Origin: Owenia fusiformis
Taxonomy: Eukaryota > Annelida > Polychaeta > Sabellida > Oweniidae
Direction: 5' to 3'
Assembly (NCBI GenBank): GCA_903813345.2
Contig: CAIIXF020000001.1
Location: 55,259,885-55,323,884, forward strand
DNA: 64,000 bases
Below, in pieces: positions 35,513 to 48,880 of this stretch; the first letter of the stretch is position 1, and the number at the start of each line of letters is the position of its first letter. Both the position numbers and the translations under genes were made by a program. Below the pieces are notes generated by a model. That model did no database searches. It was not told the DNA's origin and saw only the letters and a list, made by a program, of their open reading frames with translations.

Positions 35513-38500
35513 TAAAGAATAAAGAATAAAGAAATGTGTATTGAATGTGCCTACAAGAATTAAAACATCACATTGAAGCGTAGTATTTGGAAACTAGCCA
35601 AGGTGGTAATTAGCAAGAGATTTAATGTTGCATTTGTTGCACAAAATGGCAAAATTTGATTATAGATCAATCAGAATCACATGGTTCCCTATTTTTAACT
35701 AATAAATTCTAATTAAAACCAATAAAATCCTATGTTAGGATTTTTCCAGGGAATATGTAGGAAAAATGTGGTAATTTAACTCTTAAAAGTAAAGAGATGA
35801 GAGTTAATATACAGACTTGGGACTTGTCCTGTCCCGGCTACTATGTTGCACTTCATATGCATAAAGCCAAGGTATTGAGTGGTAAGCACTTCAAGGGACC
35901 ATCTTAAAGGTACAACTAAAGCTTTTTATAATTACTTTTTATCTAGAAAGTCTTAATCCCTATCACTACTTGAATCTGAATGCATTGCTTACGAAAACCA
36001 CTCCATGTATGAAGATGATTTTCATAAGATTATGATTTGACATAAAAATAATAGAATCACAAATTCATTTGGGACAGAGTCGTTAATACCCTTTTCTTGT
36101 TTTTCATGTAAAACTAATAGTCCGTCGTTCAATCACGTTCGTCCCTTTTTAAAAGCACCAGTCTGAAAGAAACACTTTCAGCGTAGCTATTTTTCCCATA
36201 CAGTGTTTAATTATTAATTATTGTTTTAATATTAAAAATATTGTGTGGGGTACTGCATGTAAACATAGCAAGTTTTCTCATTAGCGACAGCTTAACTGGA
36301 CAGCTAGTTGCTTATTAATCAATACTATATTCTAGTAGAAAACCAATGATGCAGACTGATGATGTATCATTTATTTTGCATTGCTATCAAACGTTAATCA
36401 GATCAGACGCGTAAAGTACAACTGTTGTATCAGGTGTGGACATTAAAATCCTAATGAAGGTAATCATTAAGAACTTCTTTTTATGTGTACTTAGTGACCA
36501 GCCGTCTCTATTGGTTATTAAATGTATCCTCATTCCAGAGGGTACTGACAACAGCCAGATAATAAAGATAACATTCTGCATAGTCTGAATGTCACAGATA
36601 TTGAAGTATAAGAATATCATATTCACTTGGGATCAATTGGAAAAGAAGACATTATTTCAACTTCCGGTAGAAGAATATGATAATTTTGTTGTCTAGATTT
36701 TCGAAATATGGTAAGTTACACCTAATACATACTATAGCCACTTGGTAATTAAACATCAATAATCCCCTCGCTTAAGAAACGAAAACACTTTCTCTGAGAA
36801 ACGAAGACAGGACATATCTGAAGCATGAAACGAAGACAGCACATTTCAATGATATCTGAAAGTACTAAGTAAAGGGGTAATGCAGAGTCAGAAAAATAGT
36901 TCCCTCCATCCAAGACATCTACAATGTCCTTTCAATTAGTGCAAATGCGATCCTCCATAGGGATATTATTACGTTGGTATATGCACTACTAATAAAAATA
37001 AATGTCTTTGCAAGTAAGATATGTCCTCGTATGGTTGCTAGAAAACAGAGAAATGTTTCCAATGCGAGAGAACTGATTTGCTTAATATTGAATCAAGAAA
37101 ACAAAACATCTTACAAAATTGTTCATCCAAAAGTCCGGCCATGCTGAAACGAAGGCATCGTGTCTTCGTTCCCAGTTGATCCCGAGTGACATTGCTTTCA
37201 TATCCGTACTGTTAAACCGGTGTATTCCTTCAGTCATATAAAATACCTTGATGGATAAAGATTTGTATATATCGGTGTTTATGTAAATTAAACAAAGTAA
37301 CGTATCGTTACACATGCTATCTTGAATGAAAGCATCTTCCCAAAGGTGTATATTTTGTCAAGATTTAGAAAAATCATGTTCATGAGGTTCCCGTGCGTAT
37401 AACACCTGATTAGAAAAAACTCACGTTCCGTCATATCAGTCGATATGTTACGATATGCGCAAAGCTCTACTTAGTGATATTTTCATTTCAAATATGGCGG
37501 CCAATCCGATGTCTGACGACCCTTGCAAAGAATCTGGGCAGTGTGCATTTTTACCTCCTGTGAAATAACAAGTGGAATTAAGTAGTTGTTTTTTTGTTTT
37601 ATTATCATTCTGCATTGTAATTCTATGTGATGTGGTGTTCAAATGTCTGCAGAAATATATATCTATACGATAATCGAGTGAATTAGATAACAGATTTTTC
37701 GAAAACTCGTCTCCTGCTAAGAGTGTAAAAACTTGTATTAACATGCTCAAAAGTGCCAATGTGCACATCAATGTCAAGCTAGATCAATGTTGTGTCTAAA
37801 ACAGGTACCTGATCTACTCAAAACAGCTTGTCATTCACGTATACACGCTTAGCAAACACGGCGAAATGATCTGAATCTTGGAATTTCGTTCGAGAGCTAG
37901 TAATGTTTGCTCCGGTCTTTGTCATAAGTTTTCATCAGAGTTTGCGCATGCTCAGGAGAAAACCATCAACCAATAAAGTTTATGAATCAATTTTGCGCAT
38001 GCGCCTTACAAGGGTAAAGGAATTCGTACCTATAAACGAACCAATTTGAGATAACCCGATATCAGTCGGAGAAATCTGACGATCTGCGAAACTCGCTTCA
38101 AAAATTCAAATATGGACTGACGGCGTATTCTACTATGCTGGGATCTAAGATTTTCAGGAGAGATAAAGTCTTTTATGGTCTTTCGAATGAGGTAAGTCTC
38201 TAGTTCGAAAGACAATCGTATCAACTTGAACAAAAGTTGAGTTTTGACGAAAATTTTTAACATGCGCAGAAGTCCCATTTTCGTCGTACCATATTGACTG
38301 ATATGACTGCCTGATTTTATATCTAGGAGTTCTAAAGCTTTGAAAACTTGCTAATTCTAGTTTTTCGTTCCATTCGAGTTTTAGACAGATTCAACTAACA
38401 CTTTCTGACAAATCATGAAATTAAGTGACAATTGCAAGTTTCTAATACTGAAGCCTATGTTAACCAAAACGAAGAAAAACAAGTGCCGACATCTACTTGT

Positions 38501-39291
38501 TCAGCTTTATCCAGCTACATAGCAACTACCTTATTGAGTATCTAACCTTTTCAATTCCTCTGCAAAATTACCTTGAAATCGAAAGTTTATCCTGAAATTA
38601 GATTGGAGCTTTTGGACTTTATAGAAAATAAGCATTACATGAAATTATGAGACCAAAAATTGTAAAATTTAATTTTCGATAATTTTGTCATTTCTTTATG
38701 CTGACTGAGTGTTCTTATTCAATATAACTTGCACTGTATGAAATCAAACAGTTACAGCCTGACATCTATAAATAACGCATATTGATATTGCTTAATATGT
38801 TCTTGTATTTACCACAGTGAAAAATAATTATTTGATATCATCTCCCATATGCATATGAGTGGAATGACCAATTCATTTATGATAACACACTAATCTGCGT
38901 GGAATACCTAGGCTAATAACATCGGAAGATTACGTGACCTGATCAATGTAAATATCATAAATGTTGGTTATTACACTTATATTGGCACAATGATCGGATA
39001 AGTTTCATGCTACACATTGCAATATTTATATGTTAAATACAGAATAACAAATCCACCAAAGTTCTCATGTCAGTTTATTGTAAGACAAGCTTCTCTAAAT
39101 GATTCAAGGCGCAACTATCGATTGGTCAAGTTATTTAAGATTCAAAGTTCAAAGTACACATGAAAATAAATGATGTGAGTTAAAATACTCCAGCAATTAA
39201 TTGGAAATGTTGATCTGATTTCCTTTCACACATTGTCCCACTTTGGCTCACCCTGTATGCAGGTATGTACGGCTTTTTCCTATGGTCAGGC
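35513..39291. other. Spacer left of the mARC gene; no gene recognised
   Basis: AT-rich DNA. ORFs at 36387-36626, 37082-37315, 37448-37777 and 38030-38278 show no family features. A segment near 37930-38010 with GCGCATGCGCC resembles, in opposite orientation, 7920-7990 in the RIM intron, so a dispersed repeat is likely. A minus-strand AATAAA (plus 39073-39078) lies about 215 nt after the mARC stop and may be its polyadenylation signal. Confidence 0.4.
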
Positions 39292-42200
39292 TCATACTTT
39301 GACGATGTCACCTACTTTGATAGTACCACACGTGTCGACTCCACACAATGCCCCGATCTTGGGAAATGTTGCAAGCTTTTTTACATCGGGGCAGGTTTTT
39401 GGATACATCCTTTTCACTAGCTCGTCAGGTAGCCTATACCTACAAGTGTGCAATCGGTTTTAAAAGATAACTTGTCATATTCACCGTTATACTGTACGTT
39501 CTGTTATTTGAGCTTTAAAATAGAGGAAATTAACCTGACAAAAATGTTACCGCCGGGTTTTACAAAAATGCAACAATTGTTACAGACGTCGTCATAAAAA
39601 TTACTATTACAATGTGTCACTGTACCACTTTCTGGGGCTGAATTCTGCTTAATTAAGTTTATACGTCCGAACCCCATATAATACAACCGAGTAAATGATC
39701 CGATGAGATTTATCCTTACTTTAAACAAGCCAATCTAAGCGATCAAGTGTGAAGATATTATTTTGATGCAGATGTGTAAAACTTTTGACAGCTGATATGC
39801 CCATATCATGAATCCATTTACTGGATAGTTTACAGACAGAAAGGGTTAATAGGTTCACATGTGTCTAGTCACAGGACACAGCTTGAATAATTTTTACCAA
39901 ACCATCGAGAAGTATAGCATCGATAAGCGTTTTGCTTACGTTTTTAGAGTTTTGAGTGGTTCAAAAGCCTTGCTGCGTTTTCCAGTCAATGGGTCAACAT
40001 TTGGTGCAATACATCTGTAATCAAACAATAATGCATGCATTCATGATAACGACTTTTTCGATTCATAGTTTGACCCACCGTAACATGATCGATTATGATT
40101 ATTTTGCTTCATTTTTATGTTACTTTTTATACCATCTAAAATTACAATTAAGCTTCCAATCGCTATTTAGCACAAAACTTTTTATTTTTTATTTAAATGA
40201 GTTGGCCATAAAATTGCAATCAAACCGGCAGCCGGCAGTTCTAGGGAACCATATTAGAGTGATTTAGGGAACTACTAGATCCTATTGAGGAACAACTAAT
40301 GGGCCCTTTAAGGAACGATAAGTGGGTATGCATACTGTACCTTGGACAAACTAGACAATGATGGAGCTTTGTCTCGCCAATATAAAACTCCTGCCAATCA
40401 TCTTCAGCATATGGTGCACAATCCTTTACTATCAAATTCATTCTGAATTGTCTCACTGTTCTGATTTTGGACTCTTTAGGTAACCTGGTGTTTAAGTCAT
40501 CGATCGAAGAATGGGAAATCAAACTCACAGGCGAACCGTCTGTATATGATGACTGCAAAATATAATTATGAAAATACGTTTATGACATTGTCTAGTGTAT
40601 ACAGTAAGTAACGAATCGTCTCTAGAATTTGGGATTATGCCACGGACGGTTTGCTACATAAGTCATTGCCTACCATATCCCAGTTTTTTAATAAGCCATC
40701 CCATGAACTAAATCCATCTGCAAAAGGAATCTCGAATTTTTTGTCGAAGTAGATCACTCTGAGATTAGTCTTCTTGAGGTATTTATTAAACCACGCAGCT
40801 ATCTCATCCCCACAGTCAATCCCTTTGCAGTAATTGAACCAGTTCCTATTGGTAATAAGTAAAGGGGGGAATGTAAACTGTCATTTGTCTGAACAAATGC
40901 TTAACAAACTTAATGGGGTGGGCCTCCATGCTTGTAATTTAAATGTTTATTTCGCATTTCAACATTTATATTGAAAATAAGGAAAGGGGATGACCGTAAA
41001 CTGTCATTTGTCTGGACAAATGGTCAGCAACTTAATGGGGCGCGGACCTCCATGCTTGTAATTCAAATGTTTATCGCAATTTAAACGTTTATTTCGCAAA
41101 TCCTAATTGCGATGTTTTTCTCAACCTAAACGTGAACGGAAAATATTTAAAGCGATGCATTTGTATCGGCGATTGGTCATACGTATAGGTTGGCGTTTCG
41201 GTTTTATATGCAAGCTTAAACTCCTTATTACAATCAGATATAACTTTACATAATCAGAAAATGCCTTTATGCGCTTTGATACCTACCAGTCCTTTTTAAT
41301 GATATTGAAAATGAGTGTTTTCTGTGTCAAAATCTTATACTAATTTGTGGCTGAAATGTAAAAAAAAACTTGCACATGATAAATGAAAGATATTCCACCT
41401 TACTTTACTGTCCGCACTTTCCCACACAAACGATTCAGGTTTTGTGTGTCGAGTGGTAGACTGGTGTCTTCCATACCATCAACGTGTAACCATAGTCTGT
41501 CATTCTGTATTGATGTTGAGATCAGGACAAGACTCGGTTGTTCCTTACTGGTCACTATTTCATCACAGTCATTGACAATCATAAAGTGCCTGTAAAATCA
41601 TTTAGAATTCAGTTTTGAAAAACGCGAAAGACAATCTCAAAAGTAGGCTTGCTCCAAGAACCTGGACCCCCCCCCCCCCCCCACACACACACACCCCCCT
41701 CCCCCTCATCTACTTCAACAACCAGATTTGGAGAAGATAAAGGGGATCTTGACGTAAGACTAAATCAAAAACTCCTCTCCGTGAATGGTGTAAAACTGTA
41801 TCAAAATTTGATATCTCATATTAAAGTGGTATCCCTAACACATAGAATAACGTTTCAAAAGTATGCACAATTCGTGTGATTTCAAACTAGTAAGAAAATT
41901 AACTATTGGTTGAGATAGATTGAAAATCGCATATGAAGATGCGAATTTCGCATCATTTAACGACGAGCGCTTCCAATCACATTTACATAGAGTTGCGATT
42001 AGATCTAGTTATAATTCTCATGTCTTAGTAATGGAAAATTAAAAGTAGACCAAAAATAAAGTACTAGTTTGCCTTCTTTATGGAAGAAATCGAAAAATTA
42101 TGCTATCGGATGGTCCAAAATATGGTCAGGGGACCTGATGTATTTCAAAGTAGACTAAAGATAGAGATATAACTTTTGAGCGATGATTTTGACAGTTTAC

Positions 42201-44567
42201 TTATCTTTAATGAAGTGTTAATTAGAGCATTAAAGGTTGAACATTTAGTGCAGAGACGTTACCAACGACCATGGACCAAGTGATCATGACTCCCATGAAA
42301 CTTGGAAAAATCAGCACTGTGCCAAGTTAGTATCCAAGTGGGATTGACACTGAATGTTGTTTTCTGTGTCCAAAGCATTATGTTCAAGCTCAAAACTCCA
42401 TGTTCTTCATATCTAGTATCTGACTACCGTTGTCAGTCTATTCCGGTATGTGTATGTCGTGCACGGACCTGAGTAGACAAATTGAGAGGCACGGGTTAAT
42501 GTGACCTTTAAGCGTTAAGGCTCGCCTTAATATAAAAGCTAACCATGTGTTTCAAACATCATTTTGAGGTATTTTAACGCATTTCAGCGATACTATTTTC
42601 CTAGGAAAGTTTGGAGTGATCTACTATATTCTTAAAGTTAAATATACCCCGACATGTCAAATACGTTTTGAGATGTAACACGTTAGTCTTGCACGGTTCG
42701 TTGAAATTGGGTTGACTTGAAATAATAATCAGAATTCCACTAAAAATTTCGCATTTTGTTCAAAGTGCATTCATGAAGTCATAACGTTAACCCCTTTTGT
42801 TTTGGTATTTTGGCGCCATAATGATACGCTAATTGTCCCCAGTTTCGTGCGACGTGCATGTCATTTCCTAGGAAAATAGTATCGCTGAAATGCGTTAAAA
42901 TACCTCAAAATGATGTTTCAAATTGCACTACTTTTTTAAATGTAAATACATACAATCAGAATCATACGGGTAACATTTTTTGGCCCACCCTTTACATTCC
43001 TTTTAATAATCTTTGTATTTTAGTAAATTATTAATTTCAAAACATCTGCATTAGTTAAGAAATTTTTTCAAGAGTTCAGATCTAAAGTCCATTTTGGGAT
43101 CTGATTTGGTTTTTCATCTCTCTTGGAATTCAATCTTTTCATAACATTCTACTTACTACTACTAAATGTTTTTCAGATTTTCTTTTTATTGTTGCACTTC
43201 GCAAATTAGCCAACGTTAATTTCGTCTCATCATAATAATTTATACTCCCCTCCATAAGTTTGGCAACCTTTGCTCCCCCATTGAACTACAGCGTGTTAAA
43301 GCCTCTTTACCTTTGAATTTTTATTTACTTAACCTGCGATGAAAATACGTATACTATTGATGGAAACGTAATTTGACTTTATTGTCCATACCTCCAAATT
43401 TTCTCAATTTTTCCCAATTACAATAGCTCGAAAATTGATGATAAAGCTGATGATTTTTTGAAAATCGACATTCCCAAGTTATCCAATGGGAAACGGTAGG
43501 TTTGCTTCAAGTCATATGACAGAAGATCCATCCATCCGAGTCCCTGCAAAAATACAAGTTGGATAAGCAATTGAATTTGCTAACTTTATTTAACAAAAAA
43601 TTGATACATTTCTTCAGGTTCAACAAAGTAATAGGTCTTTAAAGTCAAAATTGTTTCTTAAAAAACTCTCCCATTGAAATAACAAAGGAGGCGAAAATGA
43701 TTTTCAAAAATGACTTTAAATTTGAAGCTCTTTAACTTTAGTATTCATCAAGTAAACTAAACACTTAGTATACAAAAAAGTTAGACAATTCAATTTTCTA
43801 TACAAAAGTATTTTTTGCTGAATCTTTTACTGAATAGATATCCTGATTTCTGATTTGCCCCGAACCCACCATTTCCCATTGGTTTACATGGGAATGACGA
43901 TTTTCAAAAATCAAATTTATCATCAATTTTCAACCTATGGTAATTGAGGAAGAAAATTTTAAAAATTTGGAGATATTGGAAATAAAGTCAAATTAGGTTT
44001 CCTTCAATAGTATAAGTATTTTCACCCCAGGTTAAGTAAATGAAATTCAAACGTTGAGGCTTTAACACGTAGTTTAATAGGGGAGCAAAGGTTGCCAAAC
44101 ATATAGAGGGGAGTGTATCTTCCATTCCATTTGAGTGCAAAATACATTATTATCTTGATATTTATTATTTACCATGTCAAAAATATCCACATTTATATTA
44201 GATCTAGACTTGCATTTCATGTACTTTGTTTTGTAAAGAATAACAAAATTTATAATAATGAAATTTAAAGACAAAATTTAAAATAATGTAATAGATATTA
44301 ATTAGAATGAATCGGGGAACAATGAAACTAAACATAATTGTGATACCTGTCATAGAGTCCTTTGTATTTGAATCCAGTGTATGTTAGCTCTATTTCATTT
44401 ACCATAAATCCTTTAAGTGCTTTGAAAGGATAGAAATATATCTCATCGATTGTTGCTACGGGTTTAGCGTTGTCCTTGTGTTTCTTTGCAATAAATGTCA
44501 TGACCGCATATTTAATCCCCGCCAGTCCCGCCAATATGACGATGGTCCTAGAATCGGCTGAACTCAT
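39292..44567 (-). CDS. MTARC: Mitochondrial amidoxime-reducing component (mARC), MOSC-domain protein
   Basis: mARC is a molybdenum-cofactor enzyme of the outer mitochondrial membrane that reduces N-hydroxylated substrates with electrons from cytochrome b5 and its reductase. Six exons: 44567-44347, 41589-41404, 40845-40674, 40552-40341, 40014-39940, 39439-39292. Phases agree at every junction (2, 2, 0, 2, 2). The product is 337 residues, the same length as human mARC1. Residues 8-26 form the N-terminal membrane anchor. The beta-barrel N domain starts with IDEIYFYPFKALKG, matching the family's YPVKSCKG. The IDCGDEIAAWF block is near 140. The MOSC domain has SIDDLNTRL (209-217), FRMNLIV (229-235), APYAEDDW (239-246) and CPRC (262-265), and the tail GTIKVGD matches the family's end. 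All anchors are present, so I expect a functional enzyme. Intron 1 (2.8 kb) holds a foldback element. Confidence 0.93.
39940..40014 (-). CDS. MTARC: mARC 75-nt exon 5
   Basis: This small exon lies between acceptor GATTACAG and donor AAC|GTAAGC. It completes the CPRC motif (its Cys is residue 265) and encodes NVDPLTGKRSKAFEPLKTL, aligned with the family's TVDPDTG...EPLETL. It is essential for joining exons 4 and 6 in frame and is easily missed by ORF-based gene finding. Confidence 0.85.
40865..41100. repeat. Tandem duplication of about 120 bp in a mARC intron
   Basis: GTAAACTGTCATTTGTCTG and CCTCCATGCTTGTAATT each occur twice about 120 bp apart (near 40874 and 40993), marking a direct duplication in the intron between mARC exons 2 and 3. 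Confidence 0.6.
41668..41707. repeat. C-run and CA microsatellite
   Basis: A run of about 16 C followed by CACACACACA and more C-rich sequence, in mARC intron 1. The plus-strand ORF across it is spurious. Confidence 0.9.
42455..42960. mobile_element. Dispersed repeat, family B, copy 1
   Basis: Starting near GTGCACGGACCTG, this segment matches the reverse complement of about 44960-45345 over several hundred bases, with common blocks such as TGTTTCAAACATCATTTTGA and ATACTATTTTCCT. It also contains an internal inverted repeat: 42547-42612 pairs with 42858-42925. A degraded mariner end (TTTTTGGCCCACCCT) follows near 42980. It lies in mARC intron 1. Confidence 0.6.
43243..44117. mobile_element. 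Foldback element in mARC intron 1
   Basis: The left end TACTCCCCTCCATAAGTTTG and the right end, read on the other strand, TACACTCCCCTCTATATGTT start arms of about 200 bp. These continue through GGCAACCTTTGCTCCCC and AAAATACGTATACTATTGA. The roughly 875-bp unit has no gene. Confidence 0.7.
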
Positions 44568-45624
44568 GATATTAACTTTCGCTATTAAAAGAAATTAAAT
44601 GTATCAAATATGGTGCGTGTTACCAAGTGTGTGTAGACGTGTCAGAGTCATGCAAATAATTATTCCCACTTCTATATATGCGTGCGCATATAAATTAATA
44701 GTGTACCCACTAAAAGTCATGCACGTAGTTATATTTTAAGCAGGTCTTGTAAATAAATCAAAACTTCAAAACAATATACCTGAAGTAAGAGAAATAGATA
44801 AAACATTACAGTTGGGTGTATGAGAGGCGTCGGAATCTGTGGATATATTAATATTCGTGGCCTCGATATGACTACACTACTATACGTGAGCATGTGCTTT
44901 TCTCAACCTCAAATTATGGTGCAAAAATGTCATATCTGAGTTTTGCCCTCCCCCTGACAAAAAATATTATGGTTACAATGACACATGGCTTTATCTCAGT
45001 CACTATATTCCTATGATCATTTCTATATCCATTGAACAAAATGTGAAATTTTTGTGGGATTCTGATAATTGTTTCAAAAGTTATCCCAGTTTCAACGAAC
45101 TGTACAAGGGTAAAGTTTTATACGTCTCACAACTTTTTTGATGATGTCAGGGTATATTAAACTCTAAAAATATGGTAGATGACATCAAACTTTTCGAGAA
45201 AAAATAGTATCACTGAAAGGCGTATATAAAAAAATACCTCAAAATAATGTATGAAACACATGGTGAGCTTTTTAAAAAAGGCAGAGATTAACGCTTAAGG
45301 GTCACATTAGTCCGTATTTCTCAAATTGTTCCCAGGTCCGTGCACGTCTACAAAACCAAACGTTGGGCACCCCAACAGTCAAAAATAATCTGGCGAATTT
45401 GGCGACTAAATAACAATATGTCACATGGTTTCAAAACTTATGTTTGCATTATATATTAGAAGGCTATGATTAACTGATGAAATGTTGAAAGATAAGTGTT
45501 ACACAGCTTGGTTTCTAATTATTCCTAAACTTTTAAATCAAAGGCTGAGGCTGCTATAGTTCAGATAAAGTAGAGTAATTTGACATTACCTGTCATGTAG
45601 GTAAAATATTTAACATTTCAAATA
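44568..45624. other. Upstream flank of mARC, with dispersed repeat family B copy 2
   Basis: About 44960-45345 is an inverted, diverged copy of the repeat at 42455-42960, ending at CAGGTCCGTGCACG. The rest shows no gene. The mARC promoter should lie just above 44567, but no core motif can be named. Confidence 0.5.
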
Positions 45625-46580
45625 CAGGGTGGTCCAAAAAAAGTGAACCCCTGCAACAGGCTACATTTTTCTTAATACATGCATGAATTGGCTCATATTA
45701 TCACATGTTGTAGAGAAAGGTCTAAAATTTTGGTTGATACCATAATTTATTCTCAGTCTTAAATTTTGAAGAAATTACAAGCGTTTAACAAACATGCCTG
45801 GAAATTAGATATTGTACAAAATTTTACAAAATGTGATTCACGGAAATTGCTGAAACACATTGGATGATCTTAAACAGCTTTCAGTTAGAGATGCAAGTTT
45901 AAAACCCTACCATATCACACTTCCATTGATCATTTTGAAGCAGTTTTAACTGTTCAACAGTTCAGGGGTATGTAACCTACACCAACAGTTAGAGGGGGCC
46001 TCTTATGGAAGGAAGTTGCCCCCTGTGACCAGGAATCTGATAACCCCTTCATCAAATCAAAAATCAAAAGAAAATCCAATATTCAATGTTTTGAGCCATA
46101 TATCATTAGAATTGGTCCATGATTTATGAAAATATTGACATTTCAAGATCATATAGGGGTATGTTCATGATTTCACTGGAAAATGTTTTCGTCTGTGGAA
46201 GCTTAGCACATCTCTTTGGACCACAATAACTTTGCAACTAACAAATGTAGGATGCTAGTTTTAAGCCATAATGTGCAGGATTTAAAATTGAACAAAGTCA
46301 GAAAATATTAGTTCTTTAAGACTGCAGCTTAAAAAATTCTCAGGGGAAAGGTGTTAAAGGGTTGAAGAATCGCGGATATTGAAAATCACAATTTGTCCAT
46401 TTTCAGTAATGTTTGGTTAGGGCTTATGATTTCTGCAAATTTCAAGACTAAGAAAAATGTATGGTACCAACATAAATTTTAGACCTTCCTCTACAACATG
46501 TGAAAATTTAAAAGAATTCCTGCAAGTAATGAGGGAAATATGGCCAGTTGCAGGGGTTCACTTATTTTTGGACCACCCTG
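45625..46580. mobile_element. Mariner-type MITE with CAGGGTGGTCC ends
   Basis: Termini CAGGGTGGTCCAAAAAAAGT (45625) and the inverse at 46580 pair for about 35 bp through GAACCCCTGCAAC and are flanked by TA on both sides. Further weak inward symmetry (TCTAAAATTTTGGTTGATACC with its partner near 46460-46490) is visible. The 956-bp unit has no transposase. Confidence 0.75.
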
Positions 46581-48880
46581 TACAATAGAACCCATGTAGG
46601 TGAACACCTCTGTGTGAATATGGTGCAAAACCCACAATAGCAAACACCTTTTAATAAACAATGAATATGAATGCAGATAGAAGAGACAAAGAAAGTACTA
46701 AAAAACACAACCAGACGAAGAAACACCTCAATCATAATTTTAAAAAAACAAGATATCCAAAGAATGATCTAACATATGAAACGTAATAATTTCAAACACT
46801 CCATTTGTTCAGCAAACACCCCCTCAGGTGAACACATTTCTCTCTAGTGAACACTTGCATGGTCATAAAATGTCTCTAAACAAACCCATTTTCCCAGTTG
46901 TTCTATTCACTAAACCCTATGTGTAGAATATTCAAGCATGGTGCGGTAAATCAAATGTTTCGAATGTATACATAACTGCAACTGCTACCAAACCATAAAT
47001 CAAACTGAAATGTTGAATCATGCTTATCTCCATGGAGGAACATAGCCTCATAATGAATTCTATTGAATATTTTACCTAATACAGATAAAACAAAAATACA
47101 TATACATTTATACAGCAATCTACTTATAGATACAGCATACATATGATTATCACAGTGGTTAAATATCTAGATAAAAATGGAACTTTACTCTGTTATCCTA
47201 TCAAAGAACTAAATATTTATGAAATATAAAGCACATCAATGCAACTGGTGCAATTCAGACCATCTGTGACCACGCAATTCACAGACTATATACTTCTGAA
47301 TATGATTAGATCTATGTCCTGAATTTGGAGTAAAATTGAGTAAAATATATATTCCATAGAACTGGTGTCTTACAGCGCATACAGTGTTTTTGGTTATCCT
47401 TAAAGTCTAGCCTCAATAAACTCCCCTCAGTCACTGAGCTGCTCCGAAAAAATGAAGTGTCGTTGTCCGGTACTCTGCCACAAGAATGAACAGACCGTTT
47501 TAAAGAACTGACTTCCCTTATTAAGAAAATATAGTTCGTTTTGATTGTAACAGGGGATTTTGCCTCTAAAATGGGGTCACACAAGGTTGCCCTCTAGAAA
47601 CAACTTTGTACATATTTTTTAACTTTTTACCACATAACTGCATTTTAAGTAAGATATTAATTGATCTTGATAAAAATTGAGTAGTTTTGATCAATAAGAG
47701 AATTAGGAAAATGTCAAAAAGATGCAAACGTCTGCATAAGTAAAAAATCTGCTTAAACGCAATTTTTTAAGTAATAAAAAACACTGTCTAATGCTGGAAA
47801 AAGGTAATGTATAAAAGCTCAGGGTGACAAAAATCGGACATGAAAAAAAACATAACGCCTTGAATGTGTTTTCATGTAGATGTACTCTTCTCAAGGCCAA
47901 GTTTTATTACCCGAACAAAACCTTCGAGGCATAGATCGTTCAATCATCTGTTTTTGAATATACTGTTCAGATTAGTAGTTATAGTTCTTAGTAGTTTTTT
48001 TTTTATTCAGACCAGACTGATAAATCCCTGCATGTTTTTTACTCTGCCGGATGTGAGTCATGTCGCTGTATACGGGTCATGTCGAAATCATAAAATATGA
48101 AATCAAATGTTCGAGCATTTTTCCACATAACTATTTGAATTGCGAGTTTTGGTCTTATTACCTCACCAAAAATTCCAAAACACACATGAAGTATTAGTTC
48201 ACATCTTCTGGATCGCTAACTTAGTATTTACAGCCAGTTATATTACTAATGTCAGACGTTAACGACATTTCGTCCAGTTTTCGAATATCGCCATTTTTCT
48301 TGGAGCCAGTTCCATTTCAATTCATAACGTATTAATTAACATGACGGTTTTTAGAATATTACTTAAATTCATTGAACCCCGACCAAAAATTTTACAATAG
48401 CTCATGGTGTTCCAGATGGAATTACTTCTATCCAAGAATTGGCTAGAGACTCGAGTAAGTTTAGGATAGTTGAGGTTTATTTTCCCTATGGCTGATGTAC
48501 ACTTAGATGTTTTCTTTTTCTTGCTGGATTCTGTAACTATTTGTGGCCCTTTCCCTCTGACACTCGTGCGTATTTTTAGAAAAAAGAAACTGACAAATCA
48601 GAATGAGGTCAAACTGTTATCTTTAAGTTTTTGTTCTTCAGAAATGATTTCTAAGACTAAAATCTCACCCTCCAAATTGCTTATATTTGCCATTTTAATG
48701 CAGACATTATGAAAGGGGATTCTTAATTCTGTGTCAAAAAGTGTGTCGTTTCTGATGATGAATTTTAACCGTCCCAAGGTTTCTCAATTCTGCTTATATT
48801 TAAGATGTATATCAGACAGGACGGCTGAATAAAACAAAGCACACATTATGTTAAATTGATGAATACAGTTCCATCTAAAT
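46581..48880. other. Spacer with transposon debris; no gene recognised
   Basis: GTGAACAC-type motifs at 46597-46860 recall the pogo-like MITE at 31225-32144. About 48110-48325 is a degraded copy of the element at 53307-53609, sharing GAGTTTTGGTCTTATTACCTC and TTGGAGCCAGTT. ORFs at 46951-47142, 47312-47584, 47703-47900, 47864-48100 and 48470-48712 have no family features. Confidence 0.45.

Noticed and set aside
39504-39728. Minus-strand ORF between mARC exons 5 and 6, with a short CAG-bounded segment that might be a mini-exon
   Set aside because: The segment 39940-40014 fits the missing mARC sequence in phase and content, leaving no place for this one.
47312-47584. 90-codon minus-strand ORF
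   Set aside because: No domain, no splice support and no conserved pattern that I can see.
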